Below the pieces are notes generated by a model. That model did not search any database and had not been told where the DNA came from. It saw only the letters and a list, made by a program, of their open reading frames with translations. DNA of 64,000 nt, from positions 139,001 to 203,000 of the forward strand of contig NZ_LN831776.1 in NCBI RefSeq assembly GCF_000981585.1. Reading direction: 5' to 3'. This DNA comes from Paenibacillus riograndensis SBR5. GTDB lineage: Bacteria > Bacillota > Bacilli > Paenibacillales > Paenibacillaceae. Below are positions 37,974 through 46,920 of this stretch, piece after piece (within the stretch, counting starts at the first letter, position 1; every line of letters begins with the position of its first letter). Both the position numbers and the translations under genes were made by a program.

Positions 37974-38948
37974 GTGGCTGAAGAACAAGGACAGCGTCCG
38001 CGTATCGTCGTCATGGGTGGGGGTACGGGGTTGTCTGTTATGCTTCGCGGTTTGAAGGAAAAGCCGCTTGATATTACAGCGATAGTGACTGTGGCGGATG
38101 ACGGGGGAAGTTCCGGCATACTGCGCAGTGAACTGCAAATGCCGCCCCCCGGCGATATCCGCAATGTACTGACAGCAATGGCTGATGTAGAACCGCTCAT
38201 GGCCCAGATCATGAGATACCGCTTCAGCAGTGGTGAAGGGTTAGCCGGGCACAGCCTGGGGAATCTGATTCTGGCGGCGCTTACGGATATTTCCGGCGAT
38301 TTTGTTACTGCAGTCCGGGAGCTTAGCCGGTTATTCGCCGTGCGCGGCCGGGTGCTGCCTGCTGCCGGTGAAGCCGTAGTGCTGCATGCCGAGATGGCTG
38401 ACGGCTCCATTATCACCGGCGAGTCCAAAATTCCGGAAGCCGGCGGTGTCATCAAACGGGTCTTCCTGGAGCCGGAGGATGTTGAGCCGCTGCCGGAGGC
38501 CCTGGAGGCGATCCGCAATGCCGACGCCATCCTGTGCGGTCCGGGCAGCCTGTATACGAGCATCCTGCCCAATCTGCTTGTACCTAAGCTGGCGGAGGCC
38601 ATTGTAGCCTCGGATGCGATCAAAATTTTTGTCTGCAACGTGATGACCCAGCCCGGCGAAACGGACAACTATACCGTCAGCGACCATCTTCAGGCTGTTT
38701 ATGATCATGTTGGATTGCATTTATTCGATTATGTGATCGTGAACGACGGGGAAATTCCCGAGCAGGTGCAGGTCAAGTATGCGGAAAAGGGTGCCCGTCC
38801 GGTACAGCTTGACCGTGAGATCGTGGATGGCAACGGGTATAAGGTTATTGCTGACAAGCTGGTATTATTCAAGACCTATCTGAGGCATGATACAGATAAG
38901 CTCAGTCATCATATTTACCAGCTTGTGCAGGACTGGACTTCCAGATAA
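37974..38948 (+). CDS. yvcK: gluconeogenesis factor YvcK
   Basis: UDP-sugar-binding protein needed for growth on gluconeogenic carbon sources and for normal cell shape in Bacillus. 324 residues of the CofD-like fold. The N-terminal motif [17 protein letters not shown] (about 11-27) and the [12 protein letters not shown] motif near 92-103 are typical. GTG start at 37974 after GAAGGGATC. It lies between rapZ and whiA. Confidence 0.93.
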   Translation: MAEEQGQRPRIVVMGGGTGLSVMLRGLKEKPLDITAIVTVADDGGSSGILRSELQMPPPGDIRNVLTAMADVEPLMAQIMRYRFSSGEGLAGHSLGNLILAALTDISGDFVTAVRELSRLFAVRGRVLPAAGEAVVLHAEMADGSIITGESKIPEAGGVIKRVFLEPEDVEPLPEALEAIRNADAILCGPGSLYTSILPNLLVPKLAEAIVASDAIKIFVCNVMTQPGETDNYTVSDHLQAVYDHVGLHLFDYVIVNDGEIPEQVQVKYAEKGARPVQLDREIVDGNGYKVIADKLVLFKTYLRHDTDKLSHHIYQLVQDWTSR

Positions 38949-38980
38949 GTTTATTTAGGAACATGAAAGAGGTGAGCCCC

Positions 38981-39910
38981 TTGTCTTTTGCGGCCCTTAC
39001 CAAAAAAGAGCTGACGATGGTGGAGAGCCAGCCTTGCTGCGAGAAAGCGGAGATGTCCGCGCTGATCCGGATGAACGGTTCCGTGCAGCTTTCAAGCAAA
39101 AAGGTAGTTCTCGACATTTCGACGGAGAACGCCGCGATTGCAAGGCGGGTATATTCTTTACTTAAGAAATATTACCAGGTCCATATCGAGCTGCTCGTGC
39201 GTAAAAAAATGCGTTTGAAGAAGAATAATGTCTATATCGTCCGAATTCCAAGCCGTGTCCAGGAGATTCTCAAGGACTTGCGGATCGTCTCCGAGGGCTT
39301 CATCTTCACCGATGGGATCGATCCGGAGATTATCGGCAAGAACTGCTGCAAGCGCGCTTATCTGCGCGGGGCATTTATGGCTGGAGGTTCGGTCAACAAT
39401 CCGGAAGGGTCTTCCTACCATCTGGAGATTGCTTCGATGTATGAGGAGCACTGCAAGGCTCTGGTGGAGCTGGCGGGTGAGTTTCATCTGAATGCCCGCT
39501 GCATCGAGCGTAAAAAGGGCTTCATTCTGTACATCAAGGAAGGCGAGAAGATTATCGAGTTCCTGAGTCTGATCGGCGCCCATCAAGCGTTGTTCAAGTT
39601 CGAGGATGTGCGGATTATGCGCGATATGCGCAATTCCGTTAACCGGATCGTCAACTGCGAAACGGCCAACCTCAACAAGACCATCAGCGCGGCGGTGCGG
39701 CAGATCGAGAACATCAAGCTGCTGCAGCGTGAAGTGGGACTGGAAAGCCTGCCGGATAAGCTGCGCGAGGTAGCTGAGATCAGACTGGCACACCCGGATA
39801 TTAACCTTAAGGAAGTCGGCGAAATGCTGAAGGGTACCGTGAGTAAATCGGGAGTAAACCACCGTCTCCGCAAAATTGACGAGCTGGCGGATAAGGTCCG
39901 GGGCGGCTGA
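38981..39910 (+). CDS. whiA: WhiA DNA-binding protein
   Basis: A LAGLIDADG-fold protein with a C-terminal helix-turn-helix, linked to cell division control in Gram-positive bacteria. 309 residues from TTG 38981. The TTG is chosen because GAGGTGA lies 8 bases upstream and the protein then begins [12 protein letters not shown], like Bacillus WhiA; an in-frame ATG 18 bases earlier has no ribosome binding site. The motifs [20 protein letters not shown] near 128-147 and [13 protein letters not shown] at the C-terminus are well conserved. Confidence 0.94.
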   Translation: MSFAALTKKELTMVESQPCCEKAEMSALIRMNGSVQLSSKKVVLDISTENAAIARRVYSLLKKYYQVHIELLVRKKMRLKKNNVYIVRIPSRVQEILKDLRIVSEGFIFTDGIDPEIIGKNCCKRAYLRGAFMAGGSVNNPEGSSYHLEIASMYEEHCKALVELAGEFHLNARCIERKKGFILYIKEGEKIIEFLSLIGAHQALFKFEDVRIMRDMRNSVNRIVNCETANLNKTISAAVRQIENIKLLQREVGLESLPDKLREVAEIRLAHPDINLKEVGEMLKGTVSKSGVNHRLRKIDELADKVRGG

Positions 39911-39930
39911 ATATTTTTTTTCTAGTGTGG

Positions 39931-39959
39931 TTGAGGTTATAATGATATAATATTATAAA
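39931..39959 (+). promoter_or_regulatory. possible promoter of the HPr/Crh-like gene
   Basis: TTGAGG, 17 bases, TATAAA, 49 bases before the start codon, in a very AT-rich stretch. Confidence 0.5.
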
Positions 39960-40007
39960 ATTAATGTGAAATTTTTGGGCAGATCTCAAATAGGGGGTAA
40001 GCGTTTC

Positions 40008-40277
40008 ATGACAAAGCACCCGGTAGTTGTACGGTTGAAGACGGGTCTTCACGCTCGGCCGGCAGCATTGTTCGTGCAGGAAGCTAACAAATTCTCGTCG
40101 GAGATATTCGTCGAAAAAGACGATAAAAAAGTGAACGCTAAAAGCATCATGGGTATTATGAGCCTGGCGATCAGTTCCGGCACGGAGATTTTTATCAGCG
40201 CGGATGGCGCCGATGCGGATCAAGCTGTAACCGCTTTGACAAGTCTTGTCAGCAAAGAAGAGCTTGAGAACCAGTAA
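40008..40277 (+). CDS. crh: HPr-family phosphocarrier protein at the crh position
   Basis: An 89-residue HPr fold. Both regulatory residues are present: His15 in GLHARPAA, the site phosphorylated by enzyme I, and Ser46 in NAKSIMGIM, the HprK site. In Bacillus subtilis the gene following whiA is crh, whose product has Gln15 and cannot act in sugar transport; this protein could do both. ATG 40008 has TAGGGGG upstream; an earlier in-frame ATG lacks support. It ends at a strong terminator. Whether it is a Crh that kept His15 or the only HPr of the genome cannot be told here. Confidence 0.88.
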   Translation: MTKHPVVVRLKTGLHARPAALFVQEANKFSSEIFVEKDDKKVNAKSIMGIMSLAISSGTEIFISADGADADQAVTALTSLVSKEELENQ

Positions 40278-40310
40278 TTGTTGCAGGACCGTACTTTTAA
40301 ATGGTATGAC

Positions 40311-40334
40311 AAAAAGCCCTTTGGGGCTTTTTTT
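40311..40334 (+). terminator. terminator after the HPr/Crh-like gene
   Basis: The stem aaaaagccc / gggcttttt with a tttg loop runs into T7. Confidence 0.88.
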
Positions 40335-40439
40335 AATTAATTTTTTTACGCAACCATTGATGCTATGCAACTTTTGCCAAGCCGCTCCGTCTAGAGGGTA
40401 CATAACAACAATTTCAATTAACGAAAGGGGATGGCAAAC

Positions 40440-41198
40440 ATGAAGGCATGGAGTAAAAAGCTCGGAGCAGTAATGCTGGCAGGAAGTTTGATGATAGGAG
40501 GTATGGCTTTGGGTGGAGTGATTCAAGGTCCTGAAAAGGCTTACGCCGCCGAGGATGTCCAGAGAAATGTTGTGAGTGTCATCGGCAAGGGTGAACTCTC
40601 GCTCAAGCCGGATGTCGTCTATCTGTCGATTGGGGTTAACGCTACGGCAGCATCAGCGGAAGAAGCACAGAAGATCATTGGAGGCAAGATCAGTAAGATT
40701 TCAACATTGCTGAAGACGACTTGGGGCATTGCAGACAAGGATATCCAGAGCACACAATTCATCGTGCAGCCGAACTACACCTATAGTGAAAAAGAGGGTC
40801 AGCAGATCAAAGGGTATATTGCCCAGCATTCGCTGAAGGTCACCTATCGTGATCTGAACAAGGTTGGACAGCTGCTCGATGCGGCTTCTGCGGCAGGAGC
40901 GAACAACATCGGAAATACCCAATTTGCAATCGAGAATCCTTCCGCTTTAGAGGCGCAGGTGATTGAGAAAGCCATGGCGAATGCGGATGCCAAAGCCGGA
41001 GTCATTGCCAAAGCAGCCAAGCGGAGCCTGGGCCAAGTGATTACGGTTACGCAGAACGATGACGGCAATAACCCGGTCGTTTATATGGAGAATGCAGCGA
41101 TGGCCAAATCCGTGGCAGATGCAGCCGGCGGCACCTACGTTGAACCCGGGGAAGTCAGAGTCTCAACCCAGCTTAGCGTAATGTATGAGCTGAAATAA
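40440..41198 (+). CDS. secreted SIMPL-domain (DUF541) protein
   Basis: 252 residues from ATG 40440, 9 bases after GAAAGGGG; ATG 40431 touches that site. A signal peptide is clear: WSKKLG, then a hydrophobic stretch, ending near AYAAED (about 34). The mature part is one SIMPL domain (DUF541), starting VVSVIGKGELSLKPDVVYLSI and ending VRVSTQLSVMYEL. Such proteins are exported or periplasmic and of uncertain role; Bacillus YwmB-like or oxidative stress proteins are related only loosely. Confidence 0.85.
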   Translation: MKAWSKKLGAVMLAGSLMIGGMALGGVIQGPEKAYAAEDVQRNVVSVIGKGELSLKPDVVYLSIGVNATAASAEEAQKIIGGKISKISTLLKTTWGIADKDIQSTQFIVQPNYTYSEKEGQQIKGYIAQHSLKVTYRDLNKVGQLLDAASAAGANNIGNTQFAIENPSALEAQVIEKAMANADAKAGVIAKAAKRSLGQVITVTQNDDGNNPVVYMENAAMAKSVADAAGGTYVEPGEVRVSTQLSVMYELK

Positions 41199-41209
41199 AC
41201 AAAACTCGT

Positions 41210-41264
41210 CAAGAGGCGCTTCTTCTGCTGGGTACAGCGGAGCAGTGCCTCTTTTATTTTTTGG
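41210..41264 (+). terminator. terminator after the SIMPL gene
   Basis: The stem aagaggcgc / gtgcctctt (41210-41253) with a long internal loop is followed by TTATTTTTT. Confidence 0.7.
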
Positions 41265-41486
41265 CTGCGAATGGTTGCGAAATCTCTCATTTTGTTTAAA
41301 GAAATGTAATAAGCAGACCTGGAATCACCGGCGAAGCTTAAAAAATTGTAAGGGGCTTTGTAACAACCGCCATCTCTAATGTCTTTATAATGGGAAGAGT
41401 GAATGGGGACAGCAAGCAAGCTGCCGCTTTGATATTATGGAAATCACATCAAGGCTGTCAACATACCAGCGGAAGGGGATACTATT

Positions 41487-42599
41487 ATGAAGAATATGAA
41501 GAAGCAGGCCCGTAAATGGGGCGCAGGCATTGTGGCAGCAGGAGTTTTGCTCGGTGGAGGGCTGTTGCCCGCAGAGGCCGGTCAGGCTGCAGCAGCGACG
41601 GTACAATCCAAGGCCAATCAATCCCTGGTTGTGCTGAAGGTGAACGGGACGATTACCCCGCAGACCGGTATGGTCCGTGAGGGTAAAGTCTGGGTTCCGC
41701 TCACGTTTCTGCGGGATTCCCTGGGCATGCCTTTAACCTATGATAAAGCGGAAAAAGCCTATACGATCGGCAAAGGAACAGCTAAGGTTAAGCTGACAGT
41801 TAACGAATACGGGAGCTCCATCTCGGTCAACAACTTTTATCTGAATGAATATGAGGGCAAAAACATCAATAACCGTTTGTTCGTTCCATTTAATCTGATC
41901 AGCGATTTTCTGGGATACAAAGGGGATTGGAATGCGGCTTCGGGCCGGCTGAATGTGGTCAGCAAACCGCAAAATGCGATCACCATCAAGACGGAGAGCA
42001 TCGCCAAGGACCATAAAGACGCACCGGTCAAGCTGGACTACCCGCAAGTGTCTGGACTGGCGAATGCCGCGGCGCAGAAAACAATCAATGACACGATCAA
42101 GCAGACCTTTACCAAGTTTGCAGCCGAAGCGGAAAAAGAAATTGCGAACAAACCTTCAGATGACCGGCCCTATGAATATGACGGCGGATACGTGATCACT
42201 TACAATCAGGACGGCATCCTAAGTATTATTACGCAGCAGTACGAGTACAACGGAGGGGCTCATGGTATGACCTACCGCAATGCGTTTACCTTCTCTCTGA
42301 AGGACGGCAAACGTCTGCTGATCGGGGATGTGCTGAAGGCCAACCCTAACTATAAAAAAGAGCTAAATGCCAAGCTGTCCAGGCTGATTAAGGCGGACGG
42401 CGGCTACCTGGGCGGTTTCAACGGCCTTAACACGGAGAAGAACTTTTATGTGAAAGACGGGAAAATGGTCGTCTTCTTCCAGCTCTATGAATACACTGCA
42501 TATGCGGCCGGATTCCCTCAGTTTGAGTTCACCTTTAAGGAATTGCTGCCGGACGGCAGCAGCCCGTTCGCTGGACTGAAATCGAACAATTTGCGATAA
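41487..42599 (+). CDS. secreted protein with copper-amine-oxidase-N and DUF3298/DUF4163-type domains
   Basis: 370 residues with an N-terminal signal peptide (KKQARKWGAG, hydrophobic core, cleavage near AEA/GQA at about 30-33). Residues about 45-160 form a copper-amine-oxidase N-terminal-like domain (LKVNGTITPQTG, VWVPLTFLRDSLG, NNRLFVPFNLISDFLG), here a surface module without oxidase activity. Residues about 165-360 resemble the DUF4163 and DUF3298 pair (YEYDGGYVITY, YNGGAHGMTYRNAFTF) found in RsiV and PdaC. It probably acts at the cell envelope. AAGGGG upstream of ATG 41487. Confidence 0.8.
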   Translation: MKNMKKQARKWGAGIVAAGVLLGGGLLPAEAGQAAAATVQSKANQSLVVLKVNGTITPQTGMVREGKVWVPLTFLRDSLGMPLTYDKAEKAYTIGKGTAKVKLTVNEYGSSISVNNFYLNEYEGKNINNRLFVPFNLISDFLGYKGDWNAASGRLNVVSKPQNAITIKTESIAKDHKDAPVKLDYPQVSGLANAAAQKTINDTIKQTFTKFAAEAEKEIANKPSDDRPYEYDGGYVITYNQDGILSIITQQYEYNGGAHGMTYRNAFTFSLKDGKRLLIGDVLKANPNYKKELNAKLSRLIKADGGYLGGFNGLNTEKNFYVKDGKMVVFFQLYEYTAYAAGFPQFEFTFKELLPDGSSPFAGLKSNNLR

Positions 42600-42714
42600 A
42601 AGAGTACATTGGCCGCTCCGCAGATGCCGTGTATGGACACCTTCCGGTTTCCTAATGCCTCTCCTGTTCATAAGCTAAAAGAGAAACCAGCTTATTGCGG
42701 GGAGGAAAGAAGAG

Positions 42715-43353
42715 ATGAGCTATCAGTACACGGCCATTGGCGATTCTTTAACGACCGGATTCGGGGCGCTGCCTGGCAACGGATTTGTGCCGGTGTACCG
42801 CAGAATGGCTGAGGGACGGTTGCGTGAGCCCGTAGGCGCTGTGAATCTTGGCATCAATGGATTAACTACGGCTGCGCTGGAGCAGCGTCTGGGCAGTGAC
42901 CCCATATTCCGCCAGTCCATCCGGAATGCAGAGATCATTACTTTGTCGATTGGCGGGAACGATCTGATCAAGGCAGCCAAAGCTGTGTCATTTCGTCCGG
43001 GTGATCTGTCTCCTGCGCTGGCAAGGGCGCTCCGCGAATGCAAAAGAAATTTCGGTGGGATTATGGGTTCGCTCCGGCAATTGAAGTACGGCAGCCGGCA
43101 GCCCTATATCATCCGTATAGTAGGGCTTTATAATCCCTATCCTCAGCTAACGGAAGCGACAGACTGGGTGCGTCAGTTTAACGCCTTTGCTGCGGGCTAC
43201 AGCAGCGGTGTATGCGGGTTTGCCTCCATCTACCATGAGTTTGCCGGCAATGAGCGCAGCCTGCTGTCCCTGGATCATGTGCATCCCAATGGGCGAGGTT
43301 ACCGTGTAATCGCCGGTAAGCTGGATTCTCTGGGTTACTGGCGGCTGGGATGA
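42715..43353 (+). CDS. SGNH/GDSL-family hydrolase
   Basis: A 212-residue esterase/lipase-type hydrolase. Block I is IGDSLTTG with nucleophile Ser11, block II has Gly in LGINGLTT, block III is SIGGND, and block V is DHVHPNGRG carrying the Asp and His. No signal peptide is seen. Similar to spore and general GDSL lipases of Bacillales. ATG 42715 has GGGGAGGAAAG upstream. It ends at a terminator shared with the convergent clpP. Confidence 0.87.
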   Translation: MSYQYTAIGDSLTTGFGALPGNGFVPVYRRMAEGRLREPVGAVNLGINGLTTAALEQRLGSDPIFRQSIRNAEIITLSIGGNDLIKAAKAVSFRPGDLSPALARALRECKRNFGGIMGSLRQLKYGSRQPYIIRIVGLYNPYPQLTEATDWVRQFNAFAAGYSSGVCGFASIYHEFAGNERSLLSLDHVHPNGRGYRVIAGKLDSLGYWRLG

Positions 43354-43368
43354 CATACAGTTAAGCCA

Positions 43369-43423
43369 AACATAAGAAGAGGCTGCACCGGACCATTGGT
43401 CCGGGCAGCCTCTTCTTATGTTT
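43369..43423. terminator. long bidirectional terminator between the GDSL gene and clpP
   Basis: A perfect 19-bp outer stem, aaacataagaagaggctgc / gcagcctcttcttatgttt, encloses a smaller hairpin ccggacc / ggtccgg. Both flanks provide A/T tracts, and the convergent genes end within 16 and 10 bases. Confidence 0.85.
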
Positions 43424-43432
43424 GCTTGGATT

Positions 43433-44029
43433 TTAGACGCCTGAAGGAAGCGTCTTTTCGATAACCTTATCGACAATACCATATTCCGCTGCATCCACAG
43501 CACTCATAAAGTAGTCGCGGTCTGTATCCTTCTCGATGCGTTCCAGCGGCTGGCCGGTACGCTCTGCCAGGATATGGTTCAGCTTGTCGCGAAGCTTAAG
43601 GATACGGCGGGCACGGATTTCGATGTCCGTAGCCTGTCCTTGAGCACCGCCCAGCGGCTGGTGAATCATAATTTCACTGTTTGGCAGCGCGAAGCGTTTG
43701 CCCTTGGCACCGGCATTCAGCAGGAAGGCTCCCATGGAAGCGGCCATGCCCACACAAATCGTGGAAACATCCGGTTTGATGTACTGCATTGTATCAAATA
43801 TAGCCATTCCGGCTGTAATAGAACCGCCAGGGCTGTTCACATACAGGTGAATGTCCTTATCCGGATCCTCGGCAGCCAGGAAGAGCATTTGTGCAATGAT
43901 GGAATTGGCTACCACGTCATTAACCTCCGTTCCGAGGAAAATGATGCGGTCCTTCAGCAGGCGGGAATAGATGTCATAAGCGCGCTCGCCGCGGTTGCTC
44001 TGTTCTACTACCATAGGAATATAACTCAC
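43433..44029 (-). CDS. clpP: ATP-dependent Clp protease proteolytic subunit
   Basis: Serine peptidase forming the 14-mer chamber that degrades proteins fed by ClpC or ClpX. 198 residues with the triad Ser98 (GMAASMG), His123 (MIHQP) and Asp172 (DRDYF). GTG start at 44029 with AAGGAGG about 9 bases upstream on the coding strand. A CtsR box overlaps the -35 element, so it belongs to the class III heat-shock regulon. Confidence 0.96.
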   Translation of the reverse strand: MSYIPMVVEQSNRGERAYDIYSRLLKDRIIFLGTEVNDVVANSIIAQMLFLAAEDPDKDIHLYVNSPGGSITAGMAIFDTMQYIKPDVSTICVGMAASMGAFLLNAGAKGKRFALPNSEIMIHQPLGGAQGQATDIEIRARRILKLRDKLNHILAERTGQPLERIEKDTDRDYFMSAVDAAEYGIVDKVIEKTLPSGV

Positions 44030-44093
44030 GTGGAAAACCTCCTTGAATTGGTTCTTCGAATGTGTTCATTGTTACTGTTACCGTAATAACCAC

Positions 44094-44122
44094 ATGATAA
44101 ACAAATTCAAACAAAAAGTCAA
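44094..44122 (-). promoter_or_regulatory. clpP promoter
   Basis: Read leftward: TTGACT, 17 bases, TATCAT. Its -35 box is part of the CtsR site. Confidence 0.75.
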
Positions 44123-44133
44123 AGAAAGTCAAA
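44117..44133. promoter_or_regulatory. CtsR operator
   Basis: AGTCAAAGAAAGTCAAA fits the CtsR heptad direct repeat RGTCAAA-NAN-RGTCAAA exactly and overlaps the clpP -35 box. Confidence 0.88.
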
Positions 44134-44142
44134 CTCAGTTAA

Positions 44143-44176
44143 TAAAAAAAGAGCCAACCAGCGGCTCTTTGGTTAA
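44143..44176 (-). terminator. terminator after tRNA-Arg
   Basis: Read leftward, aaagagcc / ggctcttt with a 7-base loop is followed by TTTT and a T-rich stretch. It ends the tRNA-Arg transcript before the clpP promoter. Confidence 0.75.
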
Positions 44177-44222
44177 ATACTATACGTGGGCATTGCTAAA
44201 TTATGTACAAAAAAGGAATTAA

Positions 44223-44297
44223 TGGCGCGCCCGCCAAGAATCGAACTTGGATCTCAGGCTTCGGAGGCCTACGTCATATCCATTGGACCACGGGCGC
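44223..44297 (-). tRNA. tRNA-Arg(CCG)
   Basis: 75 nt on the minus strand with encoded CCA. The acceptor gcgcccg pairs with cgggcgc, the anticodon loop ctccgaa gives CCG, and the T loop is ttcgatt. A single-gene unit with its own promoter and terminator. Confidence 0.94.
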
Positions 44298-44307
44298 AAC
44301 AAAAATT

Positions 44308-44336
44308 ATTATAATCTATTTATGGCTCAATTGCAA
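44308..44336 (-). promoter_or_regulatory. tRNA-Arg promoter
   Basis: Read leftward: TTGCAA, 17 bases, TATAAT, 10 bases before the tRNA. Confidence 0.8.
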
Positions 44337-44513
44337 CGGATTAATTCTGCTGCTGCAAAAATATCTTTTTCAGGCCCTCCTTTGATATCTATCGGTGCTG
44401 GGAGGTAGTTTTGGAGCGGAATTATGTATGCAAATCGCAGGGCTTTCAGGACATTCCTTCATGAGGCAGATGTATAAGATGAAAAGAGGTTGAGAATTAT
44501 ACTCTCGGAAGAC

Positions 44514-44542
44514 TTGCACTCCGCGTAATATTTGGGTAGAAT
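44514..44542 (+). promoter_or_regulatory. promoter of the glycolytic operon
   Basis: TTGCAC, 17 bases, TAGAAT, directly followed by the CggR operator. Confidence 0.75.
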
Positions 44543-44547
44543 ATGGG

Positions 44548-44584
44548 TGGGACTTAAAAAGTTAACCCGGGACGTTTTAAGACC
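44548..44584 (+). promoter_or_regulatory. CggR operator
   Basis: Two direct repeats with a 20-base period: TGGGAC-N6-AGTT then N4, and CGGGAC-N6-AGAC. This reproduces the layout of the Bacillus subtilis operator, CGGGAC-N6-TGTC-N4-CGGGAC-N6-TGTC. It begins about 6 bases after the -10 box. Confidence 0.8.
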
Positions 44585-44629
44585 ATGGACAAGGGAATAA
44601 GAGGAAGACGAAGTTGCAGGAGTGAAAGC

Positions 44630-45682
44630 ATGCGTAATTTATTAGAAATCCAAAAGCAGCTTCTGCCTGATCTCATGGAAACCCTTAAGAGACGTTACAC
44701 GATTCTGCATCAGATCATGCTGTCCGATATTATTGGGCGCAGAACGCTGGCCGCTTCGCTTGATATGACCGAGCGGGTACTGCGCGCCGAGACGGATCTT
44801 CTGAAATCGCAAGGGCTCATTGAGATCGAGAGCGTAGGCATGCGCGTAAGCGATGCCGGACGCAGACTGCTTGACCTGCTGGAGCCAATCGCCAAGAGCC
44901 TGTTTGGCCTGGATGATCTGGAGGAGAAAATTCGTACAACGTATGGTCTGAACAAAGTTATTGTTGTACCCGGTGATTGCGAAACGTCGCCGTTCACCAA
45001 GCGTGAACTGGGACGCGCGGGCGCCAAGGCATTGCTCGGCGTACTGCGTTCCGAAGATACTGTTGCCGTTACCGGGGGTTCAACACTCGCTGAAATGGCA
45101 GACCAGCTCACACTACCAATCCCCCTTTCCTATAAGAATGCCTGGGTTGTCCCGGCACGTGGAGGGCTGGGTGAGAGCATGGAAATTCAGGCCAATACGA
45201 TTGCTTCAACAATGGCCAAGAGGATTGGAGCCAATTACCGCCTCCTCCATGTACCTGATTTACTAAGTGAAGATGCGTACCAGTCATTGGCGCTCGACTT
45301 CAACATAGGGGAGATCGTGCAAATCATCCGCAGATCGCGTATTATTGTGCATGGTATTGGAGATGCCATGGAAATGACCCGACGCCGTAAGCTGGATGAG
45401 GCAACTATCGCGGAAATCCAGGAAGAAGGAGCGGTTGCCGAATCGTTCGGCTATTATTTTAACGAAGAGGGTCAGGTTGTCCATACCATGCTGACTATGG
45501 GGCTCCGCCTGGAAGATATTATCCGCACCGAAGTGGTTATCGGTATTGCTGGCGGCAAACGCAAGGCAAAAGCAATTCATGCGATGCTGCGCTTTGGGCA
45601 GGAGGATATCCTCGTTACCGATGAGGCGGCTGCTGTCGAAATCGGCAAGGAAATTGACAATCAGAACCATACGGTCCTATAG
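44630..45682 (+). CDS. cggR: central glycolytic genes regulator CggR
   Basis: SorC-family repressor of the operon, released by fructose 1,6-bisphosphate. 350 residues from ATG 44630 (GGAGTG upstream), giving an N-terminus LLEIQKQLLPDLMETLKRRY like Bacillus CggR. The winged helix covers about 20-85 (GRRTLAASLDMTERVLRAE). The effector domain has TGGSTLAEMA near 160 and VHGIGDAMEM near 240. It is the first gene of the operon and represses its own promoter through the site at 44548. Confidence 0.94.
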   Translation: MRNLLEIQKQLLPDLMETLKRRYTILHQIMLSDIIGRRTLAASLDMTERVLRAETDLLKSQGLIEIESVGMRVSDAGRRLLDLLEPIAKSLFGLDDLEEKIRTTYGLNKVIVVPGDCETSPFTKRELGRAGAKALLGVLRSEDTVAVTGGSTLAEMADQLTLPIPLSYKNAWVVPARGGLGESMEIQANTIASTMAKRIGANYRLLHVPDLLSEDAYQSLALDFNIGEIVQIIRRSRIIVHGIGDAMEMTRRRKLDEATIAEIQEEGAVAESFGYYFNEEGQVVHTMLTMGLRLEDIIRTEVVIGIAGGKRKAKAIHAMLRFGQEDILVTDEAAAVEIGKEIDNQNHTVL

Positions 45683-45741
45683 TTTCCAATATATGGGGAG
45701 CAAGTCAAGGTATTATGCATTATACTTAACATTGTTGTCTT

Positions 45742-45762
45742 GACAAGCTTAACGGCTTGTCT
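45742..45762 (+). promoter_or_regulatory. stem-loop in the cggR-gapA junction
   Basis: gacaagc / gcttgtc with a 6-base loop and no T tract after it, 36 bases before gapA. In Bacillus subtilis the cggR-gapA mRNA is cut between the genes and a stem-loop protects the gapA part; this hairpin is placed to do the same. Confidence 0.55.
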
Positions 45763-45798
45763 TGAATAAATAAAACGAAATCTAGGAGGAACTATTCA

Positions 45799-46809
45799 AT
45801 GAGTGTAAAAGTTGGTATTAACGGTTTTGGACGTATTGGACGCCTTGCATTCCGCCGTATTCAAAATGTAGAAGGTATCGAAGTGGTAGCCATCAACGAC
45901 TTGACTGATGCTAAGATGCTTGCTCATTTGCTTAAATATGATACAACTCAAGGTAAATTCCAGGGAGAAGTTGAAGTGCATGACGGCTTCTTCAAAGTGA
46001 ACGGCAAAGAAGTTAAGGTTCTGGCGAACCGCAATCCGGAAGAACTGCCTTGGGGTGACCTCGGCGTTGACATCGTTCTGGAATGCACAGGTTTCTTCAC
46101 AACTAAAGAAGCAGCTGAGAAGCACCTGAAAGGCGGAGCTAAAAAAGTAGTAATCTCCGCTCCAGCTACCGGCGACATGAAGACCGTTGTATACAACGTT
46201 AACCATGACGTACTGGATGGTACTGAAACTGTAATCTCCGGCGCATCTTGCACAACTAACTGCCTGGCTCCAATGGCAAAAGTCCTGAACGACAAGTTCG
46301 GAATCGTTGAAGGCTTGATGACTACCATCCACGCTTACACCGGCGACCAGAACACACTGGATGCTCCACACGCTAAAGGCGACTTCAGACGCGCCCGCGC
46401 TGCTGCTGAGAACATCGTTCCTAACACTACCGGTGCTGCCAAAGCTATCGGTCTGGTAATTCCTGCACTGAAAGGCAAACTGGACGGCGCAGCACAACGT
46501 GTGCCTGTAGCTACTGGTTCCCTGACTGAGCTGGTTACTGTTCTTGAAAAGAACGTAACTGTTGAAGAACTGAACGCAGCGATGAAAGCAGCTTCCGACC
46601 CAGACACTTATGGCTACACTGAAGATGAAATCGTATCTTCCGACATCAAGGGTATGACTTTCGGTTCCCTGTTCGATGCTACACAGACTAAGGTTATGAC
46701 TGTTGGCGACAAACAACTGGTAAAAACTGTTGCTTGGTACGACAATGAAATGTCCTACACTGCACAGCTCGTTCGCACTTTGGAACACTTCGCTAAGCTG
46801 GCTAAGTAA
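45799..46809 (+). CDS. gapA: glyceraldehyde-3-phosphate dehydrogenase, glycolytic
   Basis: NAD-linked oxidation of glyceraldehyde 3-phosphate to 1,3-bisphosphoglycerate. 336 residues. The Rossmann motif is INGFGRIGR (7-15), INDLTD near 32-37 is typical of the NAD-specific glycolytic type, the catalytic cysteine is Cys151 in SCTTNC, and WYDNE lies near 314. Strong AGGAGG site, highly optimised codons. Directly behind cggR; a terminator-like hairpin follows before pgk, so gapA should be made in excess. Confidence 0.97.
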   Translation: MSVKVGINGFGRIGRLAFRRIQNVEGIEVVAINDLTDAKMLAHLLKYDTTQGKFQGEVEVHDGFFKVNGKEVKVLANRNPEELPWGDLGVDIVLECTGFFTTKEAAEKHLKGGAKKVVISAPATGDMKTVVYNVNHDVLDGTETVISGASCTTNCLAPMAKVLNDKFGIVEGLMTTIHAYTGDQNTLDAPHAKGDFRRARAAAENIVPNTTGAAKAIGLVIPALKGKLDGAAQRVPVATGSLTELVTVLEKNVTVEELNAAMKAASDPDTYGYTEDEIVSSDIKGMTFGSLFDATQTKVMTVGDKQLVKTVAWYDNEMSYTAQLVRTLEHFAKLAK

Positions 46810-46836
46810 TACCGATTTCCCATAAGCGGCATCTAT

Positions 46837-46875
46837 AGAGCGGAAACAGAAGTTCCTTGTTTCCGCTCTTTCTAA
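46837..46875 (+). terminator. hairpin terminator between gapA and pgk
   Basis: The perfect 12-bp stem agagcggaaaca / tgtttccgctct is followed by TTCT. The short T tract suggests partial termination, lowering pgk and later genes relative to gapA. Confidence 0.65.
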
Positions 46876-46920
46876 ATGGATTCGTGAATGACCAATTTTG
46901 GGTGTGGAGGAAAAGTAATC

